Shown here piece after piece: positions 41,764 through 50,685 of a stretch of DNA of 64,000 nt. Source of the stretch: a gamma proteobacterium HdN1 (GTDB lineage Bacteria > Pseudomonadota > Gammaproteobacteria > Pseudomonadales > Ketobacteraceae); assembly GCA_000198515.1 (NCBI GenBank), contig FP929140.1, positions 1,648,527-1,712,526 on the forward strand, given 5' to 3'. Both the position numbers and the translations under genes were made by a program. Position 1 is the first letter of the stretch; each line of letters opens with the position of its first letter. The notes under the pieces were generated by a model. The model was given only the letters and a program-made list of their open reading frames with translations, had not been told where the DNA came from and searched no databases.

Positions 41764-42579
41764 CTAGACGCACTGATAAATCGTCGGCTGTACCGCTTTA
41801 ACGGCGTTAGTGATGCCGTGAAGACTCTCGGAATGGCCAATAATCAAATATCCACCCGGATGAAGCTGTTGAATCAAACGCTCGACTACCTGTTTTTTTG
41901 TGTCGTTATCAAAGTAAATCATGACGTTTCGTAAAAAAATGGCGTGGAACTTTCCAAGGTTGGGAAGCTGCTGGTTTAGGTTAACCTGCAGAAAGCGCGT
42001 ATGACGGCGCAGCTCTGGGATGATCAGAAAACCACCTTCGTTTTCGCGCACGCCTTTTAAGCAGTATTTACGCAGATAATCCATGGAGAGCCCGCGCGTC
42101 CGATCTAGCCAGTATAGCCCACGCTCGGCGGTTGCGAGCACCGCGCGGTTGATGTCGGTGCCCGTCACGCGCCAGTTGGCTTGCAGGCCAAGGGTATCGG
42201 CAAGCACCATTGCAATGGTGTAGATTTCTTCGCCGGTGGAGCTTGCCGCGCTCCAGATTTCTAAGGGGGTGCCCGGCGGATGTTTTACGGCGATCTGGTG
42301 GGCCAAGAATTCAAAATGCTTGGGCTCGCGGAAAAAATAGGTTTCGTTGGTCGTGAGCAGCTCGACCATGATTTGCAGTTCTTCTGCCTGGCCTTTGGAC
42401 GTGATCAGATCATAGTAAGCACTAAAACTATTGAGCCCGTAATGTCGCAGGCGACGACCAAGCCGACCCACCATCAGGACCTGCTTGGTATCTGGCATGC
42501 TGATTCCGGCAATTTCGTAAATCAGCTTTTGAAATTTGGCGAATTCTGCCGCCTTAAGCCCAGGGGTGTCGTTTATCAT
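41764..42579 (-). CDS. cheR: Chemotaxis protein methyltransferase CheR
   Basis: CheR methylates glutamates of chemoreceptors with S-adenosylmethionine. The 271-residue product has the helical N-terminal domain ('LTTNETYFFREPKHFEFL') and the SAM-binding domain with 'IWSAASSTGEEIYTIAM', 'GTDINRAVLATAERG' and 'IFLRNVMIYFD'. The size is normal. It lies between a receptor gene and cheB on the same strand, with short gaps, so co-transcription is likely. Confidence 0.95.
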   Translation of the reverse strand: MINDTPGLKAAEFAKFQKLIYEIAGISMPDTKQVLMVGRLGRRLRHYGLNSFSAYYDLITSKGQAEELQIMVELLTTNETYFFREPKHFEFLAHQIAVKHPPGTPLEIWSAASSTGEEIYTIAMVLADTLGLQANWRVTGTDINRAVLATAERGLYWLDRTRGLSMDYLRKYCLKGVRENEGGFLIIPELRRHTRFLQVNLNQQLPNLGKFHAIFLRNVMIYFDNDTKKQVVERLIQQLHPGGYLIIGHSESLHGITNAVKAVQPTIYQCV

Positions 42580-42625
42580 GGAAGCTTGTTTTCATCGTAA
42601 GAAAGGCTGCGTTTCTGCATTTCGT

Positions 42626-44293
42626 TCAGAATCGCTCAAAGTTGTGTTCGTTTAGTGGCTTTGTGTGACCGTTTGAGCGAGGCTGTGCGGGGTGATGCTG
42701 TGTTTGGCGAGATTGTGTTTGGTGAGATTGTGCGGATTGAAGATGAGGTGCGCCATGTGGGCTCCCCGTTGCGTGTCGGGAAGAGATCTGCGCGGTTTCT
42801 ATGGTGAAAAAGGTCATCAACGAGGCGAGTTGTGCGGATTGGCCACCCATTTCTTCGGCGGTAGCGGCGAGTTGTTCTGATGCGGAGGCGTTTTGCTGGG
42901 TGGCGGAGCTTAGTTGCGCCATCGCACTGTTGATTTGGCCGACTCCTGCCGCCTGTTCTTTTGATGCGGCCGCAATTTCCTGAACAAGTTCTGATGTTTT
43001 GCGAATGGAAGGCACCATGGTTTCCAGTAATTTCCCGGCTTTTTCGGCGGTTCCAACGCTGTTGCTGGCGAGTTCGCTGATCTCGCGGGCAGCAATTTGG
43101 CTTCGTTCCGCGAGTTTGCGCACTTCAGCGGCGACCACCGCAAAGCCTTTTCCGTGGTCGCCGGCGCGGGCGGCTTCAATGGCGGCGTTGAGGGCGAGCA
43201 GGTTGGTTTGGTAGGCAATATCGTCCACAATGCCGATCTTGTTTGCGATTTGATTCATGGCGGCCACGGTTTCTAGCACGGCGCGGCCGCCGTCTTGTGC
43301 CTCGACCGCAGCGGTGGAGGCCATACTGTCGGTCACTTTGGCATTTTCAGTGTTTTGGCTAATGGAGGCCGATGCTTCTTCAATCGCTGCGCTGGTTTCT
43401 TCTAGGCTAGAGGCTTGTTCGGAGGAAGACTGGGAGAGCGATTGTGCTGTGCTGGATATTTGCTGCGCGGCGTTGTTCAGGGCGCTCGATGCGCTGTTCA
43501 CTTCGCCGATGATTTGGCTGAGTTTTCCCGTCATATCGCTCATAGAGGATAAGAGCTGGCCGGTTTCGTCTCGGCTGGTGGAGTCGATTTTTACGGTTAA
43601 GTCGCCGCTGGCGATTCTTTGGGTCACTGCAACCGCAGTGCTGAGCGGGCGGGTGATGCTGCGTGTTACCCACAGTGCGATGGCGAGAGCAGCCAGCGCA
43701 GCGAGGCCAGCCAAGGTGAGGATTACGCTGAGAGCGCTGTCGTAAGCACGCTGCGCATCCTTACCCGCTTCGTTCATCAGTATGGATTGATAGTCGCGCA
43801 GTTCGGCAATGGCGTTGAGATAAGCCGCTTGGATGGGGCGCACTTCTTGTGTCATATAGCTTGTGGCAGATTCGCGTTCGCCGGCTTTGATAAGATCAAT
43901 AAAGCGCTTCTGAACGGGAATAAAAGTAGTCAGCGCGTGCTTCATCTGCGCCAGAAGTTGCTTGCCTTTTTCAATGTGAATGGTCTTTTCCAAGTTCGCA
44001 TACATGGTGTCGCTAATGGCGATTTGTGGGCCGATTGCGTCCAGTTCCTGCTGGATCTTGGCGGGATCGGTTTCGATCAACATGTTGCGCATCCGAAATG
44101 CAATCACGTTATCCGATTCTGCAATTGCATTGATCCAGACGGTTTTGGGAAAGCGATCTTGCACCATCAGGTCGACTTCGCTTTTCAGCATCGTGAGACG
44201 CTCAACACTGCTCCCGACGATGCCCGCCAAGATCAGAATCACAATGCCAAACCCCATTATTAGCCTTGTACCAATTCGCAGATTGCCGAGCAT
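42626..44293 (-). CDS. Methyl-accepting chemotaxis protein with 4-helix-bundle sensor
   Basis: From ATG 44293 (GGGGGAAG site) the product has 555 residues; an upstream frame to 44383 adds an unlikely leader. It has a first membrane helix (about 10-30), a periplasmic four-helix bundle, a second helix (about 190-212), HAMP and a long cytoplasmic coiled coil whose tip '[20 protein letters not shown]' is the receptor signature. The C-terminal 50 residues are rich in His, Gln and Ser and partly encoded by 15-base repeats. There is no obvious CheR-tethering pentapeptide; the protein ends 'HNFERF'. Confidence 0.93.
   Translation of the reverse strand: MLGNLRIGTRLIMGFGIVILILAGIVGSSVERLTMLKSEVDLMVQDRFPKTVWINAIAESDNVIAFRMRNMLIETDPAKIQQELDAIGPQIAISDTMYANLEKTIHIEKGKQLLAQMKHALTTFIPVQKRFIDLIKAGERESATSYMTQEVRPIQAAYLNAIAELRDYQSILMNEAGKDAQRAYDSALSVILTLAGLAALAALAIALWVTRSITRPLSTAVAVTQRIASGDLTVKIDSTSRDETGQLLSSMSDMTGKLSQIIGEVNSASSALNNAAQQISSTAQSLSQSSSEQASSLEETSAAIEEASASISQNTENAKVTDSMASTAAVEAQDGGRAVLETVAAMNQIANKIGIVDDIAYQTNLLALNAAIEAARAGDHGKGFAVVAAEVRKLAERSQIAAREISELASNSVGTAEKAGKLLETMVPSIRKTSELVQEIAAASKEQAAGVGQINSAMAQLSSATQQNASASEQLAATAEEMGGQSAQLASLMTFFTIETAQISSRHATGSPHGAPHLQSAQSHQTQSRQTQHHPAQPRSNGHTKPLNEHNFERF
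42699..42728 (-). repeat. In-frame 15-base repeats in the receptor tail
   Basis: Two 15-base units (42699-42713, 42714-42728) differing at one base encode a repeated Gln/Thr/Ser/Arg-His pentapeptide near the receptor C terminus. Being a multiple of three, copy changes would alter tail length without breaking the frame. Confidence 0.7.
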
Positions 44294-44412
44294 CGCCGCT
44301 TCCCCCGCAGATGAGTTTGGCTTGTTAAAGAAAGCATAGCCCGCTTTCAAAAGCTTGCTGGCTTGCTTTTGAGCGTTTGGCACCTTCGTGTTTGGAGGAG
44401 AGGGCGTATGTG

Positions 44413-45955
44413 CTAACGCGCGATTGCTTGGCCACGAAGCTTAAAAAACGCCATTAGCTCACGAAGTTGCGCAGACTGGTTGCCCATTTCCTCGGCGGTT
44501 GCGGCGAGTTGTTCGGAGGCGGAGGCGTTTTGCTGAGTGGCAGTGTTGAGCTGGAGTACGGCGCTGTTGATCTGGTTGACGCCGGTGGACTGTTCGTCGG
44601 AGCCGGCGGCGATTTCCTGGACGAGCTCGGAGGTTCTGCGGATGTTGGGCACCATGGTTTCGAGCTGTTTGCCGGCTTTTTCGGCCATGCCTACGCTGCG
44701 CGAGGCTAACTCACTGATTTCGCGGGCGGCCACTTGGCTGCGTTCGGCGAGTTTGCGGACTTCGGTTGCCACAACGGCAAAACCTTTTCCGTGGTTGCCG
44801 GCGCGTGCGGCTTCAATGGCCGCGTTGAGGGCGAGCAGGTTGGTTTGGTAGGCGATGTCGTCTACGATGCTGATTTTACTGGCGATTTCGCGCATGGCTG
44901 CAACGGTGTCCATCACCGCTTGGCCGCCGCTGCTGGCCTCACCGGCGGCGCTGATCGCCATGGTTTCGGTGATGCGTGCGTTCTCGGCATTCTGGGTGAT
45001 GGAGGCCGCCATTTGTTCGAGGCTGGCAGAGGTTTCTTCTACGCTTGCAGCCTGCTGTGAGGAGGCTTGGGAGAGTAGTTGTGCGGTCGCGGAGACTTGC
45101 CCAGCGGCATTGTTGAGGGCATCGGAGGTGGTGTTGACGTTGCCGATGATCCCGCTTAAACGTTGAACCATACGGCTCATCGACGCGAGCAATAGAGAAG
45201 TTTCATCACGACCATGGGCGTGCTTGGGATGATGGCTGCTCGAAGCGGCGTGCAAATCGCCCTCGGCTAACTGGTCTGCCACCGTTACGGCGCTTTGTAG
45301 GGGTTGGGTGATGCTACGGGTCACGACAAAGGCAATTGCGATTGCCAGCACGGCTGCAAGTAGGGCGAGGATGATGACCAGTTGGCGAGCGGAATGGTAG
45401 GTTGCGCGTGCAGTCTTCCCTGCTTCGGTAGCCCGCTCGGACTGGAACAGGATCAGGTTACGAATGGCTTGCAGGTAGGCTTGTTGAACGGGGCCCACTT
45501 GGTCGTTCATTAGCGTGATCGCTTGATCTTTCTGGCCACCTTCAACCAAGTTGACAAAGCTACGCTGAAGGGGGATAAACTCCGCGCGCGCGGCGCTCAT
45601 TTTGGCGAGCAGTGCGTCGTTTTCTGGGTTGGCACCTTGGGTGCTGAGTTTTTCGAATTGAGAGCCGATCAGATCGCGTTGAGTACCGATATCGTTCAGA
45701 CTTTCTCGGAGTTTGTAGGGATCGCTGGTAAGCAAGGCATTGCGCATCTGGCGAGCAATGTTGTGATTGGCGTTGATGACTTCATTGGCGGCGGCCGTGC
45801 GCGGCAGATTGTCGCTGATAATTGCTTCCAGCTTCTCGTTGATATGATCCATGCGCTGGATGCTGATGTAGATGGTGATGGCGAGAGTCAAAAGAACCGC
45901 TCCAAAACCCAAAGCCCAAAGCCAAACGAACCCCGATTCGCGTATTACTGAACAT
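44413..45955 (-). pseudogene. Methyl-accepting chemotaxis protein with a 7-base duplication near its start
   Basis: A consensus AGGAGGA site precedes ATG 45955, whose frame reads '[16 protein letters not shown]', matching the start of the neighbouring receptor ('[16 protein letters not shown]'). The next residues, '[13 protein letters not shown]', lie in a different frame. Removing one copy of a 7-base tandem duplication (45909-45922) restores one frame of 511 residues: membrane helix, periplasmic four-helix bundle, second helix, HAMP and the tip '[20 protein letters not shown]'. As read, translation from the proper start stops early. It may be phase-variable, decayed, or a sequence error. 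The downstream frame also runs open to 46317, but that extension overlaps the opposite gene and has no family match. Confidence 0.8.
45909..45922 (-). repeat. Frame-shifting 7-base tandem duplication in the receptor gene
   Basis: On the plus strand CCAAAGC occurs twice in a row (45909-45915, 45916-45922). One copy would keep the receptor open; two copies shift the frame by one base. Such short tandem repeats can gain or lose a copy by strand slippage. Confidence 0.85.
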
Positions 45956-45960
45956 ACTGC

Positions 45961-45967
45961 TCCTCCT
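45961..45967 (-). promoter_or_regulatory. Consensus ribosome-binding site for the shifted receptor gene
   Basis: The minus strand reads AGGAGGA five bases before ATG 45955. It shows where translation should begin and so proves that the N-terminal 14-16 codons and the main body are in different frames. Confidence 0.8.
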
Positions 45968-46056
45968 GATGTGGTTATTTCAGTGTAGGATAAAACCGCA
46001 CAATCAGTATGGATTGTCCTCATTTGACCGAAATTTGCGCGCCTAATCGTAACTTT

Positions 46057-46102
46057 CTTTGGGGTGCTGCAGTTTCTTGCTTTGGGGTGCTGCAGTTTCT
46101 TG
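46057..46102 (+). repeat. Perfect 23-base tandem repeat upstream of the DUF815 gene
   Basis: The unit starting CTTTGGGGTGCTGCAG is present at 46057-46079 and again, without a gap, at 46080-46102. It lies between the divergent receptor and DUF815 genes, so it may influence either promoter. Each copy contains a CTGCAG palindrome. Confidence 0.8.
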
Positions 46103-46142
46103 TTGAGCAGCACCGGCAGTTGCTCCGTATTTTTAAGGCTTG

Positions 46143-47039
46143 ATGATGACTGAAAACGCATGGCTTTCCGATTCCACAATTCAACAACTAGATTCCTGCT
46201 TGCGGCGCTTAAATCAGGTGCTTCCAGAGGTTCCTGCGCCGATCGACTGGGCGCAAACGCACGCGGCGTGGTGGCGCAGACGGATGCTTTCGGGCCATTT
46301 GGAACCGATTGCCGCAACGGTGCCGGTTACCTTGGCCGATGTGATCGGGGTTGAGCGCCAGAAGGGGCTGATTGTGGGTAATACCTCGCAGTTTGTGCGC
46401 GGTCTGCCGGCCAACAATGCGTTGCTGACCGGCGCGCGTGGGGCGGGGAAATCGTCGCTGGTGCAGGCGGTGCTCAATCAGTTTGCGGAGGAGGGGCTGC
46501 GCCTTGTGCAGGTAGAACCGCAGGATTTGCGCGATCTGCCCGACATTACCGCGCTTTTGCGCGATCAGCCCTACCGCTTCGTGCTGTTCTGCGATGACCT
46601 CTCGTTTGACGCGCGCGATGAAGGCTACAAGGCGCTTAAAAGCATTCTAGACGGGGCGATCTCGGCAAGTTGCGAGAACGTGCTGGTGTACGCGACCTCA
46701 AACCGGCGTCATCTGTTGCCGGAATTTGTCAGCGATAACGCGAGCTATAAGGTGTCAGAAAGTGGCGAACTCCATCCTGGAGAGGTGGTGGAGGAAAAAA
46801 TTTCTTTATCCGACCGTTTCGGGCTTTGGGTGTCGTTCCAGCCCATGCCGCAGGAGCCTTATTTGCAGATTGCAAAGCATTGGGTTGGAAAGCTTGGCGC
46901 CGGCCAGAATGTTGGATGGGAGGATAGCACCCGCGCCGCCGCATTGCGCTGGGCGCTGCAGCGAGGAACACGCAGCGGCCGCACGGCATTTCAGTTTGCG
47001 CGATCTTATGTTGGGCAGGTGCTGTTACAGCGGGGGTAG
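46143..47039 (+). CDS. DUF815-family P-loop ATPase
   Basis: The product has 298 residues from ATG 46143 (a second ATG follows at 46146). It carries Walker A '[13 protein letters not shown]' near residues 95-108, Walker B '[10 protein letters not shown]' and the sensor-like '[15 protein letters not shown]', followed by '[18 protein letters not shown]'. These are typical of the AAA-like DUF815 family, whose role is unknown. An N-terminal helical part of about 75 residues precedes the ATPase. The ribosome site is weak. Confidence 0.9.
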   Translation: MMTENAWLSDSTIQQLDSCLRRLNQVLPEVPAPIDWAQTHAAWWRRRMLSGHLEPIAATVPVTLADVIGVERQKGLIVGNTSQFVRGLPANNALLTGARGAGKSSLVQAVLNQFAEEGLRLVQVEPQDLRDLPDITALLRDQPYRFVLFCDDLSFDARDEGYKALKSILDGAISASCENVLVYATSNRRHLLPEFVSDNASYKVSESGELHPGEVVEEKISLSDRFGLWVSFQPMPQEPYLQIAKHWVGKLGAGQNVGWEDSTRAAALRWALQRGTRSGRTAFQFARSYVGQVLLQRG

Positions 47040-47496
47040 GTGTTTTTTTAGAGGTGATTGTGCGTCTTATCAACAGCCCAGCCTAGTTGAATCGAGGTAG
47101 TCAAACTCTTGACAGCGCGAATGCGAGGTGGGCTGAGTGCTCGCTAAGTAGATGAAAAAGTCAACAAAATTGCACGTCGATTTTTTTGGCGATTTTTTGA
47201 GCTGATTGCGCTGGGCCTGTAATTGCACCGTTTTGGGCGGTTTGCCCAAATGCTATCCCCAAAGTTATCCACAGAAACAGTGGATAACCCAGAGCTCCAA
47301 GAGTTGCGGAGGATGATTCCATGCGTCGCAATGCGCACGGGCGAGTCCAGCCGGAAAACTACTCTCCGAAAGCATGAAAAGCGTTCAGCCAAGTGTTGAT
47401 TCAGCGCGCAATATCTTGCTATATAAAGAGCTAGAGAGCACAACAGAATAAAGAACCACCTCAAAGGCCCGCGCTCCCGCCACGGCCGTCCGATTC
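47040..47496. other. 457-base non-coding region with DnaA-box-like sites
   Basis: I see no credible gene. TTATCAACA lies at 47067-47075, and an inverted pair of TTATCCAC sites at 47264-47288. T-rich runs occur around 47178-47197. It probably contains the promoter of the following exonuclease gene (a TATATAAAG stretch is at 47420-47428). Confidence 0.5.
47264..47288. promoter_or_regulatory. Inverted DnaA-box palindrome
   Basis: GTTATCCAC (47264-47272) and GTGGATAAC (47280-47288) form a perfect inverted repeat with a 7-base spacer. The left arm extends to a perfect DnaA box, TTATCCACA (47265-47273); the right arm is one base off. Confidence 0.55.
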
Positions 47497-48039
47497 ATGG
47501 AGCTCCGCGTGTCTACCGCTATTGAATTACCTATCGTGCTAGACGTTGAGGCGTCGGGGTTTGGGCGTGGAAGCTATCCTATTGAGGTTGGAATCGCACT
47601 TCCCAACGGTGATTTGCACGCATGGCTGATCAAGCCTCTGCTGGAGTGGGTGCACTGGCAGGAGGAAGCCGAGCAGGTGCACGGCATTTCTCGGGAGCGA
47701 CTTCAACGGGAAGGCATGGGCGTTCGCAAGGTGGCGATGGCGCTGAATCACATGCTGGCCGGTAAAACCGTTTATACCGATGGCTGGGGGGTCGATCGGC
47801 CTTGGCTTGCCCTGCTGTTTGAGCAGGCAGAGCTGGTGCAGAAATTTCGTCTTGAATCCATCTTTGTGCTGCTGAACCAAGCCCAGCTGGAATCTTGGGC
47901 TGCCACTCGCGCCCAAGTTCTTGCGGAAGGCGAGCGCCAGGCGCACCGAGCAGGGACGGACGCGCAGATCGTTCAGACCATCTATCGTCAACTTGCCTAT
48001 CCCAGCCCTACCAGCGATGCTGCAGCGCGGCGCGCTTGA
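47497..48039 (+). CDS. DnaQ-like 3'-5' exonuclease domain protein
   Basis: The 180-residue product has DEDDh motifs: 'VLDVEASGFGRGSYPIEVG' with the first Asp-Glu pair, 'VYTDGWGVDRPWL' with the second Asp, and 'AHRAGTDAQIV' with the His and last Asp. The substrate may be RNA or DNA. It is shorter than the polymerase III epsilon subunit and lacks a polymerase-binding tail. It is followed by a hairpin and then the glycosyltransferase gene. Confidence 0.82.
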   Translation: MELRVSTAIELPIVLDVEASGFGRGSYPIEVGIALPNGDLHAWLIKPLLEWVHWQEEAEQVHGISRERLQREGMGVRKVAMALNHMLAGKTVYTDGWGVDRPWLALLFEQAELVQKFRLESIFVLLNQAQLESWAATRAQVLAEGERQAHRAGTDAQIVQTIYRQLAYPSPTSDAAARRA

Positions 48040-48068
48040 AGCTTGGCTGCTTAAAAAAAGCAAGCTTC
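48038..48068 (+). terminator. Hairpin after the DnaQ-like gene
   Basis: Eight-base arms GAAGCTTG (48038-48045) and CAAGCTTC (48061-48068) start inside the stop codon, with a 15-base loop that contains seven A. There is no T-run, so termination is uncertain. Confidence 0.4.
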
Positions 48069-48246
48069 CCCGCAACTTCTCTTTGCGCCAATAAAGCTCA
48101 AGTATTCCGCGCCCCAAACGATAATAAGTAGTGGGTGTGCCAAAGGCGCTCCTCTCGCTTCGCATTCTCTGAACTGGCTCTTTCGGCATGGGAGCTTTTT
48201 GCAAGGGGTTCGAAAAAAGCAGCTTCTCCAAGAAAGGTAGTTACGG

Positions 48247-50664
48247 ATGAGCCTAATACCCAAAATCACACTGATTTCCCACTCTGATCATCCTGAAAGC
48301 GATGCGGGGATTCGCTGGCTGGTTGCGCAGGAGAGCCCTTCGGTAGACGTTGTGCTGGTGCAGGGGCAGAGTGATCGTCTGGGCCATCGGCTTGCTCAAG
48401 TTCTGCCGCAGTTGGGCACGGAGTTGTTCTGTTGGTTGGAGCCAGGCGTTGAATTTAGCGCACCCAACTGGCATGCGCTTCTCTACGAACTTTGGTGTGA
48501 TGCGGATGTGGATTTGCTCGGGGGGGGTGGTCTTACCGAGATCAGCGTACGTAACCTGAGGGCATCGGTGAGCAACGAACAGTTGCAAGTGAGCCGTGTG
48601 GTTGCCAGTGCGCCCGTGGCAGGTCGTGCGGAGCGGATGAGCGTCGAACCTGCAGTCGCCTTGGGTGCAGGCTTCGTGATGGGCAATGTCGCCATTCTTG
48701 GCCAGTGGCTGAGCGGAATTGGCGGCATTTTGCAGGGCAAGAATCTGATGGAGTTCAGCCTGCAAGCCAAGCTTTTTGGTGATCTGAGGCTGGGTGTGGC
48801 GCATCATTTCCCCGTACGCGGAGTGGCCGCGCCATCCACAGGCTTGAGCACGAACGATTTGAAGGCGTTGACCGGCTTTCTGCCGTTGTCACTTCCTGCC
48901 TCTCGAATCTGGCAGAAAAACCTCGCAGCTCTGCAAGTGGTGCGGCCAGAACTCATCGGCTGGCTGGCCGAATCCTGTTCGCGCTCACCTTGGACGCACA
49001 TCGAACGCCGTGGATCTGCCCGCTTGCGGCTACATGGGGAAATCGACGCGATCGTCGCCGATGTTGCGATTAATGCGGCGCCCAATGACGTTTGGTGGCT
49101 ACTGGGCGCGGGCACTGGCGAAGGCATTGATGGTGCGCTGAGTGTTCCGGGGGTGCGCCTCGAAGTCCTTGAACCGGATGCAGTCTTGCTTTGCTATTTG
49201 CTTTCTCGCCATGATTGGGCGCAAGCGCTTGAATCTGGGCGCTTGGGTTTTCATCCTTGGGATGCGCAGCACGTCCTTTGGAAGCAGATGGATGGGCGCC
49301 TTTTGCTCGCCAAATTCCGTTCGGATTTGTTGAACGATCAATACCCGACATACTGCACAACAGGCGGCTCGTTCTATCTTCATGAGGCGATTCTCAAGGA
49401 AATGCAGCAAGGAATGCATCGCATCTGGACGCGCCTGAAGGAATGCGCACAGTGGAAAGCGGAGCGTGCGCCCGTTTTTGATGTGACCGTCGTAAGCCCA
49501 CAATGCGCGATTTTTAAGGACTTAGCCGAGAGTTTCCATCGCTTAGGCTACAACACACGGCTGCTGAATGTAAAAGATGGCTCCACACCGTTGACTTGGC
49601 AAGAGGATCGGCTGCACGCCTTGAATTTGATTCAGCGGGGCAGCAGTTTGACGGTGTTTCGCAACCGCAGTTTCCTAGAATCCGATCAATGGCAAGAACC
49701 CATGCCGTTGAGCCCATCGCCGCAAGATCGGTGGGTCAGTTGGTGGTGGGATGTTCCCAATATCGCAAGCGTTCTGGATCAGGTGGCAGAGCAGAAACCC
49801 ATGCCTGCACTTGGATTTGCGGGTGCGTTAATTGGCGGGTTGCCGCAAGGTTCCTTGTGGTTGCCACCTGCTGCGCGCACCGCTTATTGCGTTATTGAAC
49901 CAGTGCCCGATGGCTTTGTACGGCCGCTCGCGTTCGTCGGCCAAAGCCGCTGGCACCATGTGAATCAACAGCTGGCAATTTTGCGTGCGGTAGTGCCGGA
50001 TTACCTAGCCATTAGCCGTGTGCATAGTGAATCTGTATTGTGCAATCGCTGGCGCTGGTGCGACTCTGCAATTGAGCTCTATCAGATGATGCGCCAAGAT
50101 GAGCCGTGGTTGGAGCGTGCAATTTTACGGCTCGCCCAGACCGTGCCTGCACGTGCGTATTATTTGGAATATGTTTGGAAGATGGCGGTGACGGGTTTAT
50201 TTCGCATGGCCGCGATTGAGTTGTTGGTGCGGGAAGGCTTGCCCGTTCATGTGTTTGGCGACGATGGATGGGTGTCGTCCAGTATCGTACCGGCGGAACG
50301 GTTTGGTGGTGTACTGAGCCCAAATCAGCTCCCCGAAATCTATCGCAGCACCCAACTTAACCTTAACCTCGACTACATGCAGGTATCGTCAACCGTCAAT
50401 CCGCGAGTGCTGGACATTTGCGCGACGAACGCCATGGTGCTGACAAGTTACCAGCAAGAGTTGGACATTCTCTTCCCGCGGCCCGAAGCTCGCCCCGCAC
50501 ATTTTTCGAACTTGGAAGAACTGCCCTCGCAGGTGCGTCAATTGCTGGCGGAGGATCTCCGCCCTCGCGCAATGCGGTGTGGCGAGTGGGTGCGTTCCCG
50601 TCACACCATGCAACACCGCGCGGTGTGGTTCGCCGAGCACTACGGCCTGCGGGTGTGCCGTTAA
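48247..50664 (+). CDS. Two-domain glycosyltransferase-like protein
   Basis: The 805-residue product looks like a fusion. The N-terminal 210 residues resemble a GT-A fold ('ELFCWLEPGVEFSAPNWHALLYELW') but lack a clear DxD motif. The middle region (about 240-400) is of unknown type. The C-terminal half ends in a CgeB-like family-1 domain: 'LPVHVFGDDGW', 'LPEIYRSTQLNLNLDYMQVSSTVNPRVLDICATNAMVLT' (split reading) and 'LEELPSQVRQLL'. It has no signal peptide or membrane helix. The acceptor is unknown; no sugar-pathway genes are adjacent. Confidence 0.72.
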   Translation: MSLIPKITLISHSDHPESDAGIRWLVAQESPSVDVVLVQGQSDRLGHRLAQVLPQLGTELFCWLEPGVEFSAPNWHALLYELWCDADVDLLGGGGLTEISVRNLRASVSNEQLQVSRVVASAPVAGRAERMSVEPAVALGAGFVMGNVAILGQWLSGIGGILQGKNLMEFSLQAKLFGDLRLGVAHHFPVRGVAAPSTGLSTNDLKALTGFLPLSLPASRIWQKNLAALQVVRPELIGWLAESCSRSPWTHIERRGSARLRLHGEIDAIVADVAINAAPNDVWWLLGAGTGEGIDGALSVPGVRLEVLEPDAVLLCYLLSRHDWAQALESGRLGFHPWDAQHVLWKQMDGRLLLAKFRSDLLNDQYPTYCTTGGSFYLHEAILKEMQQGMHRIWTRLKECAQWKAERAPVFDVTVVSPQCAIFKDLAESFHRLGYNTRLLNVKDGSTPLTWQEDRLHALNLIQRGSSLTVFRNRSFLESDQWQEPMPLSPSPQDRWVSWWWDVPNIASVLDQVAEQKPMPALGFAGALIGGLPQGSLWLPPAARTAYCVIEPVPDGFVRPLAFVGQSRWHHVNQQLAILRAVVPDYLAISRVHSESVLCNRWRWCDSAIELYQMMRQDEPWLERAILRLAQTVPARAYYLEYVWKMAVTGLFRMAAIELLVREGLPVHVFGDDGWVSSSIVPAERFGGVLSPNQLPEIYRSTQLNLNLDYMQVSSTVNPRVLDICATNAMVLTSYQQELDILFPRPEARPAHFSNLEELPSQVRQLLAEDLRPRAMRCGEWVRSRHTMQHRAVWFAEHYGLRVCR

Positions 50665-50676
50665 AAACACACCCGC
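50649..50676 (+). terminator. Bidirectional hairpin between glycosyltransferase and protease genes
   Basis: Perfect 9-base GC-rich arms (50649-50657, 50668-50676) flank a 10-base loop containing the stop codon and five A. On the minus strand those A are T inside the loop rather than after the stem, so efficiency is uncertain. Confidence 0.5.
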
Positions 50677-50685
50677 TGGCGAGCG

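Noticed and set aside
43619-44263. Plus-strand frame of 214 codons opposite a chemoreceptor
   Set aside because: Lies entirely within the receptor gene on the other strand and shows no protein-family pattern.
45956-46317. N-terminal extension of the second chemoreceptor
   Set aside because: The extension has no family match, overlaps the divergent DUF815 gene, and ignores the consensus ribosome site and ATG at 45955; a frame shift explains the data better.
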